DNA from: Streptomyces sp. MBT65
GTDB taxonomy: Bacteria > Actinomycetota > Actinomycetes > Streptomycetales > Streptomycetaceae
NCBI RefSeq assembly: GCF_016612545.1
Contig: NZ_JAENRY010000039.1
Location: forward strand, 23,135-87,134
DNA: 64,000 bases
Direction of reading: 5' to 3'
Below are positions 10,947-20,565 of the stretch, piece by piece; position 1 is the first letter of the stretch, and every line of letters starts with the position of its first letter. Position numbers and translations under genes: made by a program. The notes beneath the pieces were generated by a model. The model was given only the letters and a program-made list of their open reading frames with translations, made no database searches and was not told where the DNA came from.

Positions 10947-13900
10947 ATGACAGATCAGTCGAGTTCACCGCACCTGTCACGCCGCTCCTTCGTCAGCACG
11001 GGTTCCGGCCTGCTGGCAGGCTTCGGACTCGGATTCCCGCAGCCCGCGTCGGCTGCCCCCACCACTCCTGGTGAACTCGCCCTCCACCGCCCCGTGTCGG
11101 TCTCCTCGACGGCCTACGCGCCCACCCCGGGTTCGTTCGTGGTGGACCGGCTCGCCGCCCCCGGGGTGCGCGGCAGTGGCTGGCGGGCGGCGGCGGGCGA
11201 CCCGCAGTGGATCTCGATCGACCTCCAGGCCGCGTGCGAGGTCACGTCGATCCGCCTCACCTTCGAAGGCGACGCGAACGACCCGGTGTTCACCCCGCCC
11301 ACCTCCGGCAACCCGGCCGACGGCACAACAGGGCAGGAGATCCAGTCCAGTTACTCGGTCGAGTACGTCGTCGAGACATCGACCGACCACACCTCCTGGA
11401 CCGCCGTGCACCGCACCACGGCGGGCACCGGCGGAGTGGTGACCATTCAGCCCGCGCGCCCGGTCACCGCACGCTGGATACGACTGACCTCGACGCGGCG
11501 CTCCAGCCCCAACCCCCTCGGCCTGAACGGCTTCGAGGTCTACGGCACCGTCAAGGGCCACCGGCCGGCGGCCACCGGCTGGACGGACTGGGGCACCCAC
11601 TCCGGGCCCGCGCCCAAGCTGGCGGTGGCCAACGACGGCACGGTCCCGGTGGAGTCCGGCTGGCGGCTGACGCTCGACGACTGGGCAGGCGCCGACGGCA
11701 CCGGCCTGTCCAAGACGTCCGTCGACACCAGCAGTTGGCTGCCGGCCACCGTTCCGGGCACGGTGCTCGGCTCGCTCGTGGACCGGGGCAAGCTCCCCGA
11801 CCCCGTCGCCGGGCTCAACAACCTCCACATCCCCGAGGCCCTGTCCCGTCATTCCTGGTGGTACAAGCGGGACTTCGAGCTGCCGCGCGGTCTGCGCACC
11901 GGGCCCGGACGCCGGACCTGGCTGGAGTTCGACGGCATCAACCACACGGCCGACATCTGGCTCAACGGCCACCACGTGGGCGGTCTGACGTACGCCTTCG
12001 CGCGCTCGGCCCACGACGTGACCGAGCTGCTCGCGAGGGACACCGCGAACGCGCTCGCGGTGAGGATCACACCCATGCCCGTACCCGGCAGCCCCGGCGA
12101 CAAGGGTCCGGCCGGCGAGTCCTGGGTGGACGCGGGCGCCAACCAGATGAACCTCAACTCCCCCACCTACCTGGCCTCTTCGGGCTGGGACTGGATGCCG
12201 GCGGTACGCGACCGGGCCGCCGGCATCTGGAACCACGTCCGGCTGAGGTCGACCGGCCAGGTCGTGATCGGCGATCCGCGGGTCGACACCGTGCTGCCGG
12301 ACCTGCCCCAGGTGTCGGTCGCCGAAGTGACGATCGTCGTCCCGGTCCGCAACGCCGACACCACCGACCACCGCACGACGGTCTCCGCCGCCTTCGACGA
12401 CGTGCGGGTCAGCAGGGCCGTCACCGTGCCGGCGGGCAGGAGCGTCGACGTCACCTTCGCGCCCGCCGACTTCGCTCAACTGCGGCTGCGCAACCCGACG
12501 TTGTGGTGGCCCAACGGGCTGGGCGACCCGGCCCTCCACCGGCTCACCCTGGTCGCGACGCTCGACGGCGCCGAGAGCGACCGCCGCACGACCCGCTTCG
12601 GCATCCGTCAGTTCGGCTACGAGTACGAGGTACCGCTGCCGTTCGCCAACTCCGGCGACGCATATACCCAGTCGGTGACCTTCGACCGGCAACAGGCCCG
12701 ATACGTGCGCGTCAAGTGCCTGACCAGAGCGTCCGGTTGGGGCTATTCCCTGTGGACCCTGGCCGTACGCGACAGTGCTCGTGCCTCTGTCGACCTCGCC
12801 CTGCACGCGCAGGCCGACGCGTCGAGCACGGACGGGGACGATCACGGCGCGGGCAACGTGACCGACGGCGATCCCGGGACCCGCTGGTCCTCGGCCTACG
12901 AGGACGACCAGTGGATCCGGATCGACCTGGGGTCGACGCAGTCATTCGACGGGGTCGACCTGGTGTGGGAACAGGCGTACGCGAAGAGCTACTTGGTGCA
13001 GGTCTCCGCCGACAACGCCACCTGGACCGATGCCGCGGCGGTGGACAACGGCGCGTTGCCGCTGCCCTTCGGCAACGGCAACGCCAGCCTCCAGAGGGAG
13101 GACTTCGCTCCCCGGACGGCGCGTTATGTCCGTATCAACTGCGGTCTGCGCAACACCAGTTGGGGCAACTCCCTGTGGTCCCTGGGCATCATCGACAGCA
13201 CCGCGCCCGGCACCGACCTCGCTCTGCGTCGTACGACGACCGCCTCCACCGAGGATCCCGACCACCCGGCGGCGCACGCCACGGACGGTGATCCGGGCAC
13301 CCGTTGGTCGTCCGCCTACGAGGACCACCAGTGGATCCAGGTCGACCTCGGGGCCCCGAAGAGCTTCGACCGGGTCGTCGTCCTGTGGGAGTCGGCCTAT
13401 CCGAAGACCTATGTGATCCAGGTGTCGGACGACGCGGACACCTGGACGGACGTGAAGTCGGTGTCCAACACGCCCGATCCGTTGAAGATCAGCGTGAACG
13501 GGGTGCGCGTCTTCGCCCGGGGCGGCAACTGGGGCTGGGACGAACTGCTGCGCCGGATGCCGCCGGAGCGGATGGACGCGGCCGTACGGATGCACCGCGA
13601 CATGAACTTCACCATGATCCGCAACTGGGTGGGCACGTCCGACCGGGAGGAGTTCTTCGCCGCCTGCGACGAGCACGGAATCCTGGTGTGGAACGATTTT
13701 CCCAACGCGTGGGGCATGGACCCGCCGGACCACGAGGCCTTCAACTCGATCGCGCGGGACACCGTCCTGCGCTACCGCATCCACCCCAGCGTGGTCATCT
13801 GGTGCGGAGCCAACGAGGGCAATCCACCGGCCGCCATCGACCAGGGCATGCGCGAGGCGGTGGAGGGACAGGCGCCCGGCATCCTCTACCAGAACAACTC

Positions 13901-14996
13901 GGCCGGCGGCATCATCACCGGCGGCGGACCGTACGGCTGGGTGGAGCCGGAGAAGTACTTCGACCCGTCCACGTACGGCAGCAAGGACTTCGGCTTCCAC
14001 ACCGAGATCGGGATGCCCGTCGTCTCCACGGCCGCCAGCACGCGCAACATGACGGGCGACGAGCCCGAGTGGCCGATCCGGGGCGCCTGGTACTACCACG
14101 ACTGGAGCGAGCGCGGGAACCAGGCACCGCAGAACTACAAGGCGGCCGTAGAAGCGCGCCTCGGAGCGGTCACCGGACTGGACGACTTCGCCCGCAAGGC
14201 CCAGTTCGTCAACTACGAGAACACGCGCGCCATGTTCGAGGCCTGGAACGCGAACCTGTGGGACAACGCCAGCGGTCTGATGCTGTGGATGTCCCACCCC
14301 GCGTGGCACAGCACGGTCTGGCAGACCTACGACTACGACTTCGACGTCAACGGCACGTACTACGGCGCCCGTTCGGCCTGCGAGCCGCTGCATGTGCAGG
14401 CCGATCCGGCGGGGCGGGTGCTCGCCGTGAACCACACCCGGGAGGGTCTGAGGAACGCTGTCGTGTCGGCCCAGTTGCTCGACCTGTCCGGTCGTCGGCT
14501 CGGCGCGAGCAGGAGTGCCCGGGTGGATGTGGCACCGGCCGCGACCGCGGAGGCGTTCACGGCGGCCTGGACAGACGGCCTGCCGGATCTGCATCTGCTG
14601 CGTCTGACATTGGAGGGCGGTGACGGCCGGGTCCTGTCGCGCAACACCTACTGGCGTTATCGCACGCCGGACGCCATGCGCGCGTTGAGCGGCGCGCCGC
14701 GGACCAAGGTGTCCGCGACGGTCGGACGCCTGTCCCGCTCCGGAGACCGGACCCGACTCAGCGCCACCGTGCGCAATCAGGGTCCGGCCGTCGCCGCCAT
14801 GGTCCGGCTCTCCCTGAAGGACGGCTCGACCGGCGACCGGGTGCTGCCGACGCTGTACAGCCACAACTACCTGTGGCTGCTGCCCGGCGAGGCCCAGGCC
14901 GTCACCCTGTCCTGGCCGAGCCGGGCCCTGTCCTCAGGCCGTGCGGTCCTGGAGGTGGAGGCGTACAACAGCCGCCCCTCCAAGGCGAGTTCCTAG
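10947..14996 (+). CDS. Tat-secreted GH2 hydrolase (exo-glucosaminidase/mannosidase-like) with inserted discoidin repeats
   Basis: A 1,349-residue secreted enzyme. The N-terminus has a twin-arginine signal (SRRSFVSTG) cleaved near ASAAP. Then: F5/8 type C (discoidin) domain about 45-200; GH2 sugar-binding domain about 235-420; Ig-like domain about 440-555; permuted discoidin repeats about 570-840; TIM barrel about 845-1130 beginning ISVNGVRVFARGGNWGWDEL; C-terminal Ig-like domain to the end. The acid/base Glu lies in IWCGANEG (about 957) and the nucleophile in FHTEIGMP (about 1020). SGWDWMPAVRDRAAGIW and GGNWGWDELLRRMP resemble exo-beta-D-glucosaminidases and beta-mannosidases of GH2 rather than beta-galactosidases. 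The discoidin modules should bind polysaccharide. A LacI-type operator precedes it. The exact substrate is unresolved. Confidence 0.85.
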   Translation: MTDQSSSPHLSRRSFVSTGSGLLAGFGLGFPQPASAAPTTPGELALHRPVSVSSTAYAPTPGSFVVDRLAAPGVRGSGWRAAAGDPQWISIDLQAACEVTSIRLTFEGDANDPVFTPPTSGNPADGTTGQEIQSSYSVEYVVETSTDHTSWTAVHRTTAGTGGVVTIQPARPVTARWIRLTSTRRSSPNPLGLNGFEVYGTVKGHRPAATGWTDWGTHSGPAPKLAVANDGTVPVESGWRLTLDDWAGADGTGLSKTSVDTSSWLPATVPGTVLGSLVDRGKLPDPVAGLNNLHIPEALSRHSWWYKRDFELPRGLRTGPGRRTWLEFDGINHTADIWLNGHHVGGLTYAFARSAHDVTELLARDTANALAVRITPMPVPGSPGDKGPAGESWVDAGANQMNLNSPTYLASSGWDWMPAVRDRAAGIWNHVRLRSTGQVVIGDPRVDTVLPDLPQVSVAEVTIVVPVRNADTTDHRTTVSAAFDDVRVSRAVTVPAGRSVDVTFAPADFAQLRLRNPTLWWPNGLGDPALHRLTLVATLDGAESDRRTTRFGIRQFGYEYEVPLPFANSGDAYTQSVTFDRQQARYVRVKCLTRASGWGYSLWTLAVRDSARASVDLALHAQADASSTDGDDHGAGNVTDGDPGTRWSSAYEDDQWIRIDLGSTQSFDGVDLVWEQAYAKSYLVQVSADNATWTDAAAVDNGALPLPFGNGNASLQREDFAPRTARYVRINCGLRNTSWGNSLWSLGIIDSTAPGTDLALRRTTTASTEDPDHPAAHATDGDPGTRWSSAYEDHQWIQVDLGAPKSFDRVVVLWESAYPKTYVIQVSDDADTWTDVKSVSNTPDPLKISVNGVRVFARGGNWGWDELLRRMPPERMDAAVRMHRDMNFTMIRNWVGTSDREEFFAACDEHGILVWNDFPNAWGMDPPDHEAFNSIARDTVLRYRIHPSVVIWCGANEGNPPAAIDQGMREAVEGQAPGILYQNNSAGGIITGGGPYGWVEPEKYFDPSTYGSKDFGFHTEIGMPVVSTAASTRNMTGDEPEWPIRGAWYYHDWSERGNQAPQNYKAAVEARLGAVTGLDDFARKAQFVNYENTRAMFEAWNANLWDNASGLMLWMSHPAWHSTVWQTYDYDFDVNGTYYGARSACEPLHVQADPAGRVLAVNHTREGLRNAVVSAQLLDLSGRRLGASRSARVDVAPAATAEAFTAAWTDGLPDLHLLRLTLEGGDGRVLSRNTYWRYRTPDAMRALSGAPRTKVSATVGRLSRSGDRTRLSATVRNQGPAVAAMVRLSLKDGSTGDRVLPTLYSHNYLWLLPGEAQAVTLSWPSRALSSGRAVLEVEAYNSRPSKASS
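12676..13480 (+). repeat. Tandem discoidin coding repeat, period about 423 bp
   Basis: Two copies of a discoidin unit are visible at DNA and protein level, for example DGDPGTRWSSAYED encoded near 12865 and again near 13288. The array starts with a C-terminal half-domain (ARYVRVKC...SLWTLAVRDS), continues with one whole domain, and ends with an N-terminal half. It is therefore two units long but out of phase with the domain boundary. Confidence 0.75.
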
Positions 14997-15005
14997 GAAC
15001 CGGTA

Positions 15006-15048
15006 GTTCCCCGACGACCAGTGGTCTGGGAACCGGTCGTCGGGGAAC
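15006..15048. terminator. Bidirectional terminator hairpin
   Basis: A perfect 14-bp stem (15006-15019 with 15035-15048) with a 15-base loop lies between the convergent GH2 gene and SRPBCC gene and can serve both. Confidence 0.8.
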
Positions 15049-15055
15049 CGGTGGT

Positions 15056-15502
15056 TCAGGAGGCCTCCACCGCCGTCTTGATGCGCTGCCCGAACGCGGG
15101 CGCGTCCTTGCGTGCCGCACCCAGCGCGAAGCCCACGAGCAGTTTTCCGATGCCGTGGCCTTCGAGGACGTTGAAGATCCTCACCTTGGTCGTGCCCGGA
15201 CCGGTGGCTTCGAGGTCGTAGCCGCCTTGGTCCGCCGTCACGATGTTCTTGGAGGTCTCCGTCCAGCGGATGCGGTGGGGTGCCTCGTACTCGGTGATCC
15301 GGAAGGTCCGGCCCGTCTTCATGCCGGCGTCCTTGACCGTGCTCGTGAAGACGGTGCCCACGGCCGTCGGGCCCTGCGGGGTCTTGGTGATCTCCTGGAC
15401 CCGGGGGCTGAACTTCGGGTCGTTCGTGCCCTCGGCGAGGAAGGCGAAGACCTCCTCGACGGGGCGGTCGATCTCGGCTGTCGCCTCGAACTGTCCGGCC
15501 AC
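15056..15502 (-). CDS. SRPBCC-family protein (polyketide cyclase/dehydrase or START-like)
   Basis: A 148-residue single-domain protein. Start is the GTG at 15502, preceded by AGGAGGAATC. The opening FEATAEIDRPVEEVFAFLAE and the strand RITEYEAPHRIRWTE, followed by a long C-terminal helix, define the SRPBCC helix-grip fold with its deep hydrophobic pocket. Such proteins bind or transform lipids, polyketides or aromatic ligands, or act in stress responses (CoxG/AHSA1-like). No specific ligand can be inferred. It is divergent from the ABC transporter genes with about 170 bases between them. Confidence 0.8.
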   Translation of the reverse strand: MAGQFEATAEIDRPVEEVFAFLAEGTNDPKFSPRVQEITKTPQGPTAVGTVFTSTVKDAGMKTGRTFRITEYEAPHRIRWTETSKNIVTADQGGYDLEATGPGTTKVRIFNVLEGHGIGKLLVGFALGAARKDAPAFGQRIKTAVEAS

Positions 15503-15675
15503 GATTCCTCCTGTGCCACGGTGGGAGTACTGGCTGGGTGCGCGCTGATGGGCCGAGCGTCCCCAGTTTATCGGCGCGGCCGCGCCCGTGCTCCCTGTCG
15601 GCGGCGGCGCCGGTTCCAGGGCACTGAAACCACGGTGAAACCGAGCTGAAGGCCCCTTGCCGCACGCTCTGCTGC

Positions 15676-16662
15676 ATGACGACAACGACCCATGAACTCG
15701 CGATCTCGGCCACCGGGCTGCGCAAGGCCTACGGGGACAAGGCGGTGCTCGACGGCATCGACCTGGCCGTGCCGGCCGGCACCGTCTTCTCCCTGCTCGG
15801 TCCGAACGGCGCCGGCAAGACCACCGCTGTCAAGATCCTCTCCACGCTGATCACCGCCGACGCCGGCGAGCTGCGGGTCGGCGGTCACGACCTGGCCACC
15901 GACGGACAGGCCGTAAGGGCCTCGATCGGTGTCACCGGACAGTTCTCCGCCGTCGACGGGCTGATCACCGGCGAGGAGAACATGCTTCTGCTGGCGGACC
16001 TGCACCACCTGCCCAAGCGGGAGGGACGGCGGGTCGCCGCCGAACTGCTGGAGCGCTTCGACCTCACCGAGGCCGCGAAGAAGCCCGCGTCCACCTACTC
16101 CGGCGGGATGAAGCGCCGCCTCGACCTCGCCATGACCCTGGTCGGCGACCCGCGGATCATCTTCCTCGACGAACCGACCACCGGTCTCGACCCGCGCAGC
16201 CGGCACACCATGTGGGGCATCATCCGGGAGCTGGTCTCCGGCGGTACGACCGTCTTCCTCACCACCCAGTACCTGGACGAGGCCGATGAACTCGCCGACC
16301 GCATCGCGGTGTTGAGCGACGGCAAGCTCGTCGCCGAGGGCAGCGCCGAGGAGCTGAAGCGGCTCGTACCCGGCGGGCACGTACGGCTGCGGTTCACCGA
16401 CCCGGACGCCTACCAGTCGGCGGCGGTGGCCCTGCGCGAGGTCACCCGGTTCGACGAGACGCTCTCGCTGCAGATCCCCAGCGGCGGCAGCCAGCGCGAG
16501 CTGCGCTCCATCCTCGACTGGCTCGACGCCGCCGACATCGAGGCGGACGAGCTGACCGTGCACACCCCCGACCTCGACGACGTGTTCTTCGCCCTGACCG
16601 GCGGCAGCAAGGTCCCCGGCCAGTCCACCAAGCCCAGCCAGCCCAAGGAGAACGTCCGATGA
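15676..16662 (+). CDS. Daunorubicin-resistance-type ABC transporter ATP-binding protein (DrrA family)
   Basis: A 328-residue ATPase. Walker A GPNGAGKTT (about residues 46-54), signature YSGGMKRRLDLA, Walker B IIFLDEPTTGLDP and switch His in VFLTTQYLDEADELAD are intact. The C-terminal about 80 residues form the DrrA-type extension ending at LDDVFFALTGG. It should energise export of a hydrophobic compound through the permease encoded next, whose start overlaps its stop by 4 bases. Confidence 0.92.
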   Translation: MTTTTHELAISATGLRKAYGDKAVLDGIDLAVPAGTVFSLLGPNGAGKTTAVKILSTLITADAGELRVGGHDLATDGQAVRASIGVTGQFSAVDGLITGEENMLLLADLHHLPKREGRRVAAELLERFDLTEAAKKPASTYSGGMKRRLDLAMTLVGDPRIIFLDEPTTGLDPRSRHTMWGIIRELVSGGTTVFLTTQYLDEADELADRIAVLSDGKLVAEGSAEELKRLVPGGHVRLRFTDPDAYQSAAVALREVTRFDETLSLQIPSGGSQRELRSILDWLDAADIEADELTVHTPDLDDVFFALTGGSKVPGQSTKPSQPKENVR

Positions 16663-17444
16663 GCAGCCTCTCCCTCGCCGTCCGCGACTCGTCCACGATG
16701 CTGCGCCGCAACCTGCTGCACGCGCGCCGCTACCCGTCCCTCACCCTGAACCTGCTGCTCACGCCGATCATGCTGTTGCTGCTCTTCGTCTACATCTTCG
16801 GCGATGTGCTGAGCACGGGCATCGGCGGCGCCGACCGCTCCGACTACGTCGCGTACCTCGTCCCGGGCATCCTGATGATGACCATCGGCGGCACCGTGAT
16901 CGGGACCGCGGTGTCGGTCGCCACCGACATGAACGAGGGCATCATCGCCCGCTTCCGGACACTGGCGATCCACCGCGGTTCCGTGCTCGTCGGGCATGTC
17001 GTCGCCAGTGTGATCCAGTGCGTCGCCAGCGTGGTCCTGGTCGGCGCCGTCGCCGTGGCCATCGGTTTCCGGTCCACGGACGCCACGGCGCTGGAGTGGC
17101 TGGCGGCGTTCGGGCTGCTCGCGCTGTTCTCCCTGGCGCTCACCTGGATCGCGGTCGGGATGGGCATGGTCAGCCCGAGCGCCGAGGCGGCCGCCAACAG
17201 CGCCCAGCCGCTGATCCTCCTCCCCCTCATCTCCAGCGCCTTCATCCCGGCCGACACCATGCCGGGCTGGTTCCAGCCGATCGCCGAGTACCAGCCCTTC
17301 ACCCCGGCCATCGAGACCCTGCGCGGCCTGCTGCTCGGCACCGAGATCGGCAACAACTGGTGGATCGCGCTGGCCTGGTGCGTCGGACTGACCGTGCTCG
17401 GCTACTTCTGGTCCACGGCCTCCTTCAACCGCGACCCGAAGTAG
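16659..17444 (+). CDS. ABC-2 type permease (DrrB family)
   Basis: A 261-residue membrane protein with about six hydrophobic segments, from LLLTPIMLLLLFVYIFG near residue 27 to VGLTVLGYFWSTASF at the end. It carries the ABC-2 pattern of a conserved mid-protein E-x-x-x-R block (MNEGIIARFRTLAIHR) and the SSAFIPADTMPGWFQPIAEYQPFTP segment seen in DrrB-type exporters. It pairs with the preceding ATPase (ATGA overlap). Its 3' end overlaps the convergent AfsR-like gene by 20 bases. The export substrate is unknown. Confidence 0.92.
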   Translation: MSSLSLAVRDSSTMLRRNLLHARRYPSLTLNLLLTPIMLLLLFVYIFGDVLSTGIGGADRSDYVAYLVPGILMMTIGGTVIGTAVSVATDMNEGIIARFRTLAIHRGSVLVGHVVASVIQCVASVVLVGAVAVAIGFRSTDATALEWLAAFGLLALFSLALTWIAVGMGMVSPSAEAAANSAQPLILLPLISSAFIPADTMPGWFQPIAEYQPFTPAIETLRGLLLGTEIGNNWWIALAWCVGLTVLGYFWSTASFNRDPK

Positions 17445-20400
17445 CCGCCATGACAGCGCGGGCCGCCTCCCGCAACTCGTCCCGCCCCAGGGCGGCGTAC
17501 TCCGACACAGCGTCGGCGTACGCCGCCCTGTCGGCGTCCTCGGCCGCCCGCCGGGCTAGGTCCGCCGACATCGTCGGCTGGAACTCCCGCAGCACGCCCA
17601 GCCGTTCGGCCAGCGCGATCATCCGTACGGCGGAACTGTCGCCGTCGGCGAGCCCCACCGTGCCCAGGGCGTGCAACATCGTTCCGTACAAGGGGAGTTC
17701 GGAGGGCGGGCCGTACGGCTGCGCCAGCAGGCCGCGCAGGTGCCGGCGCAGCCGGTCGATCACCTCCGCCACCAGCGCGTGCCGGCCGGCCCGCGCGTGG
17801 GCGGTCACCGCCACCGACTGCACCATGAACGCCCAGGCGTCCAGCGGGAGTTCGTCGCCGTGCGGCGAGGGCGCCGCGAGCATGCGCTCCACCGCGCCGC
17901 GCCACAGGCCGAGTCCGACCTCCGTCAGTCCGCGGGCGAGCGCGATCTCGGCGCGCCCGCCGAGATCGGGCCGGTAGAAGTCGTCCTCCGACGGGGTGTT
18001 GTCGCTCTCCGCCTGCCGCAGCCAGTACTCCGCCTCGTCGGCGTCGCCGCGCTGCAGACAGGCGAGGACGAGGAGCGAGCGGACGCCGATGTGGTCGTGC
18101 CCGTCACCGAGCCGCGGCAGGACGGCGAGCGAGGCCTTGAGATGGACGTACGCCTCCTCGCCCCGCCCGGTCCGCAGGCACAACTCGCTCAGCCGGGAGT
18201 GCACCATGAGCTGCACCGACGGATTGTCGACCCGCGCCAGCCCGACGACCGTCCGCCGGGCGGAGACCAGCGCGCGCTCGATGTCGTGCTCGAACTCCCA
18301 GACGTAGCAGGCGACGCACTCGGCGATGCCGGAGAGCAGCGCGTCCTCGCCGCCCGCGCCCTCGCTGAGTCCGCGCAGCACGTCGTAGTCGGGCGGTCTG
18401 ATCTCGGGGATCGCGCTCAGCACGATCGCGGCGGCACGCATCAGCGTGTCCGGCGGGGCCGCCGGCAGCCGCCGGAGCGTGACGAGTTGGCGCACGGCAC
18501 GCGGGCCCGGGCCCATGAAGACGGTCGCCGTCCCCAACACCGCGGCGGTGCGGGCGACTTCGACGTAGTCGGGCGACGGGTGGTAGTGCGAGAGCGTCGG
18601 GCCGGTGTCCGCGGTGAGGGCCATGAGGCGGGAGTAGTCGGTGCCGGTGGACCACAGGCTGCCCAGGGCGGCGGTGAGGGCGGCGGTCGCGGGCTGGTCC
18701 GTACGGGCCAGGGCATGCCGCAGGGCCGTCACGAGGTTGTCCTGCTCGGCCTTGATCCGCTCCCAGGCGGCCTGCGAGTCCGAACCGAACAGCACGTCGT
18801 GATGCGCGACCCCGAAGTCCCGCGCCCAGAACAGGAATTGGTCTACGGCCGTCTCGTCCTCGCCCGCCTCGGTGCGCCGGGCCGCGCTGAACTCCCGTAC
18901 GGTCTCCAGCATCCGGAACCGCACACCGGCCGGGGTGTCGGCGACGGTGAGCAGGGACTGGTCGGCCAACTGCTCCAGCAGGAGCAGCGCGTCCTCGCCG
19001 AGGACCTGCTCGGCGGCCTCGCCGGAGAAGCCGCCAGGGAAGACCGACAGCGTGCGCAGTGCCGCCCTGGCGTCCTCGGCGAGCAGGTTCCAGCTCCACT
19101 CGACGACCGCGTGCAGGGTGCGGTGGCGCTCGGGCACGTCCCGGGCCCCGCCGCGCAGCAGCGCGAAGCGGTCGCCGAGGCGGCGGGCGATGTCGGGAAC
19201 CGACAGGACGCGTACCCGTGCGGCCGCCAGCTCCACGGCGAGCGGCAGCCCGTCGAGGTGGCGGCACAGCTCGGCCACCGCGTCCGGCGGCAGCTCCACA
19301 CCGCTTCTGGCGGCCCGGGCCCGCTGGGTGAACAGCTCGACGGAGACGGCGAGTCCGAGTTCCGGGAGCGCGTACACGGCCTCCGAGGTGAGGCCCAGCG
19401 GGGACCGGCTGGTGGTGAGCACCCTGAGATCCTTGGAGGAGGAGACCAGTGCCTGGACGAGGTCGGCGGCGCCCCGGATCACCTGCTCGCAGTTGTCGAG
19501 AACCAACAGCGCGGGCCCGGAGCCGAGCACGCCGAGGATGCCGGACACCGGGTCCCCGGAGGCAGGTCCGCCGAGGGCTCCGGCACCGAGCGCGGAGGCG
19601 ACCTCGGCGGCCACGTCCGCGTCCTCGGTGACGCCGGCGAGGGGCACGAAGTACACCACGCGCTGTGCGGCCCGGCGGCTGACGGCGTGCGCGAGCCGGG
19701 TCTTGCCGAGGCCGCCGGGGCCGACGACGGTGACGGCGCGGGAGCCGCGCAACAGCCGTTCCACCGCCGCGATGTCCTCGTCGCGGCCGAGCAAGGGGTT
19801 CGGCTCGTGCGGCACCCCGTGCCGGGCCACCGGCGCCTCGCCGCGCAGCAACTCCTGTTGTACGGCCTTGAGTCCGGCGCCCGGGTCGGTGCCGAGTTCG
19901 TCGCGCAGCTCGCGGCGGTACGCCTCGTACCGGGTCAGCGCGGCGGACGGGCCCGCCGTGGCCGCCTCGCCGCGCAACAGCTCGCCCAGCACCTCCTCGT
20001 CGCGCGGATGCGCGGCGGCGGCCACGGCCAGTGGACCGGCGGCCTCCGCGTGCCGTCCGAGACGGGCGAAGGCGAGCGCCTGCGCGCGGACGAGCGCCTC
20101 ACGGACGGGGGCGCGCTCGGCGCGCAGCGCGGCCACGGGGTCGTCGGAGTCGCCGCCCTGGTCGGGGGTGCCTTCCCACAGCGCGAGTCCGGCCTGGGCG
20201 GCGGCCAGCGATCCCGCGTGGTCCCCGGCCCTGGCCCGGTCCGCGCTCGCGGCGGCGTGCAGCAGCAGGGCGGAGCTGTCGACCTGGTCCTCGGCGAGGG
20301 CGAGCCGGTATCCGGTCGGTGTGCTGGCGATGAGGTCCGCGCCCAGTTGTGACCGAGCCCGGGACACGAGGACCTGGAGCGCCTTCCCGGGCCGCTCCGG

Positions 20401-20556
20401 CAGTTCGTCCGGCCACAGCCCCTCCACCAGCCGCTCGACACTGCACCCGGTGCGCAGGTCGCCCGCGAGCAACGCGAGGAGGCCGCGCAGCCGGGGTGCG
20501 GTGACCTCCTGTCTTCGGCAGACGACACGCGGCAGCAGGGTCAGGTCAATGGTCAC
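17425..20556 (-). CDS. AfsR/SARP-family transcriptional regulator with ATPase and TPR-like regions
   Basis: A 1,043-residue regulator. Residues about 1-85 are an OmpR-like winged helix (LLALLAGDLRTGCSVERLVEGLWPDELP shortened form); about 90-240 a bacterial transcriptional activation domain with TPR helices; about 255-560 an NB-ARC/STAND-type ATPase with Walker A VVGPGGLGKTRL (about 275) and Walker B LLVLDNCEQV; the rest a helical TPR-like array. Such proteins activate secondary metabolism or transporter genes and act as ATP-dependent switches. It lies 9 bases downstream of the MFS exporter gene on the same strand and next to DrrAB-type genes, so a role in controlling export is plausible but inferred. 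Confidence 0.87.
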   Translation of the reverse strand: MTIDLTLLPRVVCRRQEVTAPRLRGLLALLAGDLRTGCSVERLVEGLWPDELPERPGKALQVLVSRARSQLGADLIASTPTGYRLALAEDQVDSSALLLHAAASADRARAGDHAGSLAAAQAGLALWEGTPDQGGDSDDPVAALRAERAPVREALVRAQALAFARLGRHAEAAGPLAVAAAAHPRDEEVLGELLRGEAATAGPSAALTRYEAYRRELRDELGTDPGAGLKAVQQELLRGEAPVARHGVPHEPNPLLGRDEDIAAVERLLRGSRAVTVVGPGGLGKTRLAHAVSRRAAQRVVYFVPLAGVTEDADVAAEVASALGAGALGGPASGDPVSGILGVLGSGPALLVLDNCEQVIRGAADLVQALVSSSKDLRVLTTSRSPLGLTSEAVYALPELGLAVSVELFTQRARAARSGVELPPDAVAELCRHLDGLPLAVELAAARVRVLSVPDIARRLGDRFALLRGGARDVPERHRTLHAVVEWSWNLLAEDARAALRTLSVFPGGFSGEAAEQVLGEDALLLLEQLADQSLLTVADTPAGVRFRMLETVREFSAARRTEAGEDETAVDQFLFWARDFGVAHHDVLFGSDSQAAWERIKAEQDNLVTALRHALARTDQPATAALTAALGSLWSTGTDYSRLMALTADTGPTLSHYHPSPDYVEVARTAAVLGTATVFMGPGPRAVRQLVTLRRLPAAPPDTLMRAAAIVLSAIPEIRPPDYDVLRGLSEGAGGEDALLSGIAECVACYVWEFEHDIERALVSARRTVVGLARVDNPSVQLMVHSRLSELCLRTGRGEEAYVHLKASLAVLPRLGDGHDHIGVRSLLVLACLQRGDADEAEYWLRQAESDNTPSEDDFYRPDLGGRAEIALARGLTEVGLGLWRGAVERMLAAPSPHGDELPLDAWAFMVQSVAVTAHARAGRHALVAEVIDRLRRHLRGLLAQPYGPPSELPLYGTMLHALGTVGLADGDSSAVRMIALAERLGVLREFQPTMSADLARRAAEDADRAAYADAVSEYAALGRDELREAARAVMAATSGRG

Positions 20557-20565
20557 CGGTGCAGA

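Noticed and set aside
17671..20352. An open frame of 893 codons antisense to the AfsR-like gene
   Set aside because: It mirrors the G/C third-position bias of the real gene on the other strand, has arbitrary Arg/Gly/Gln-rich composition and no recognisable domain.
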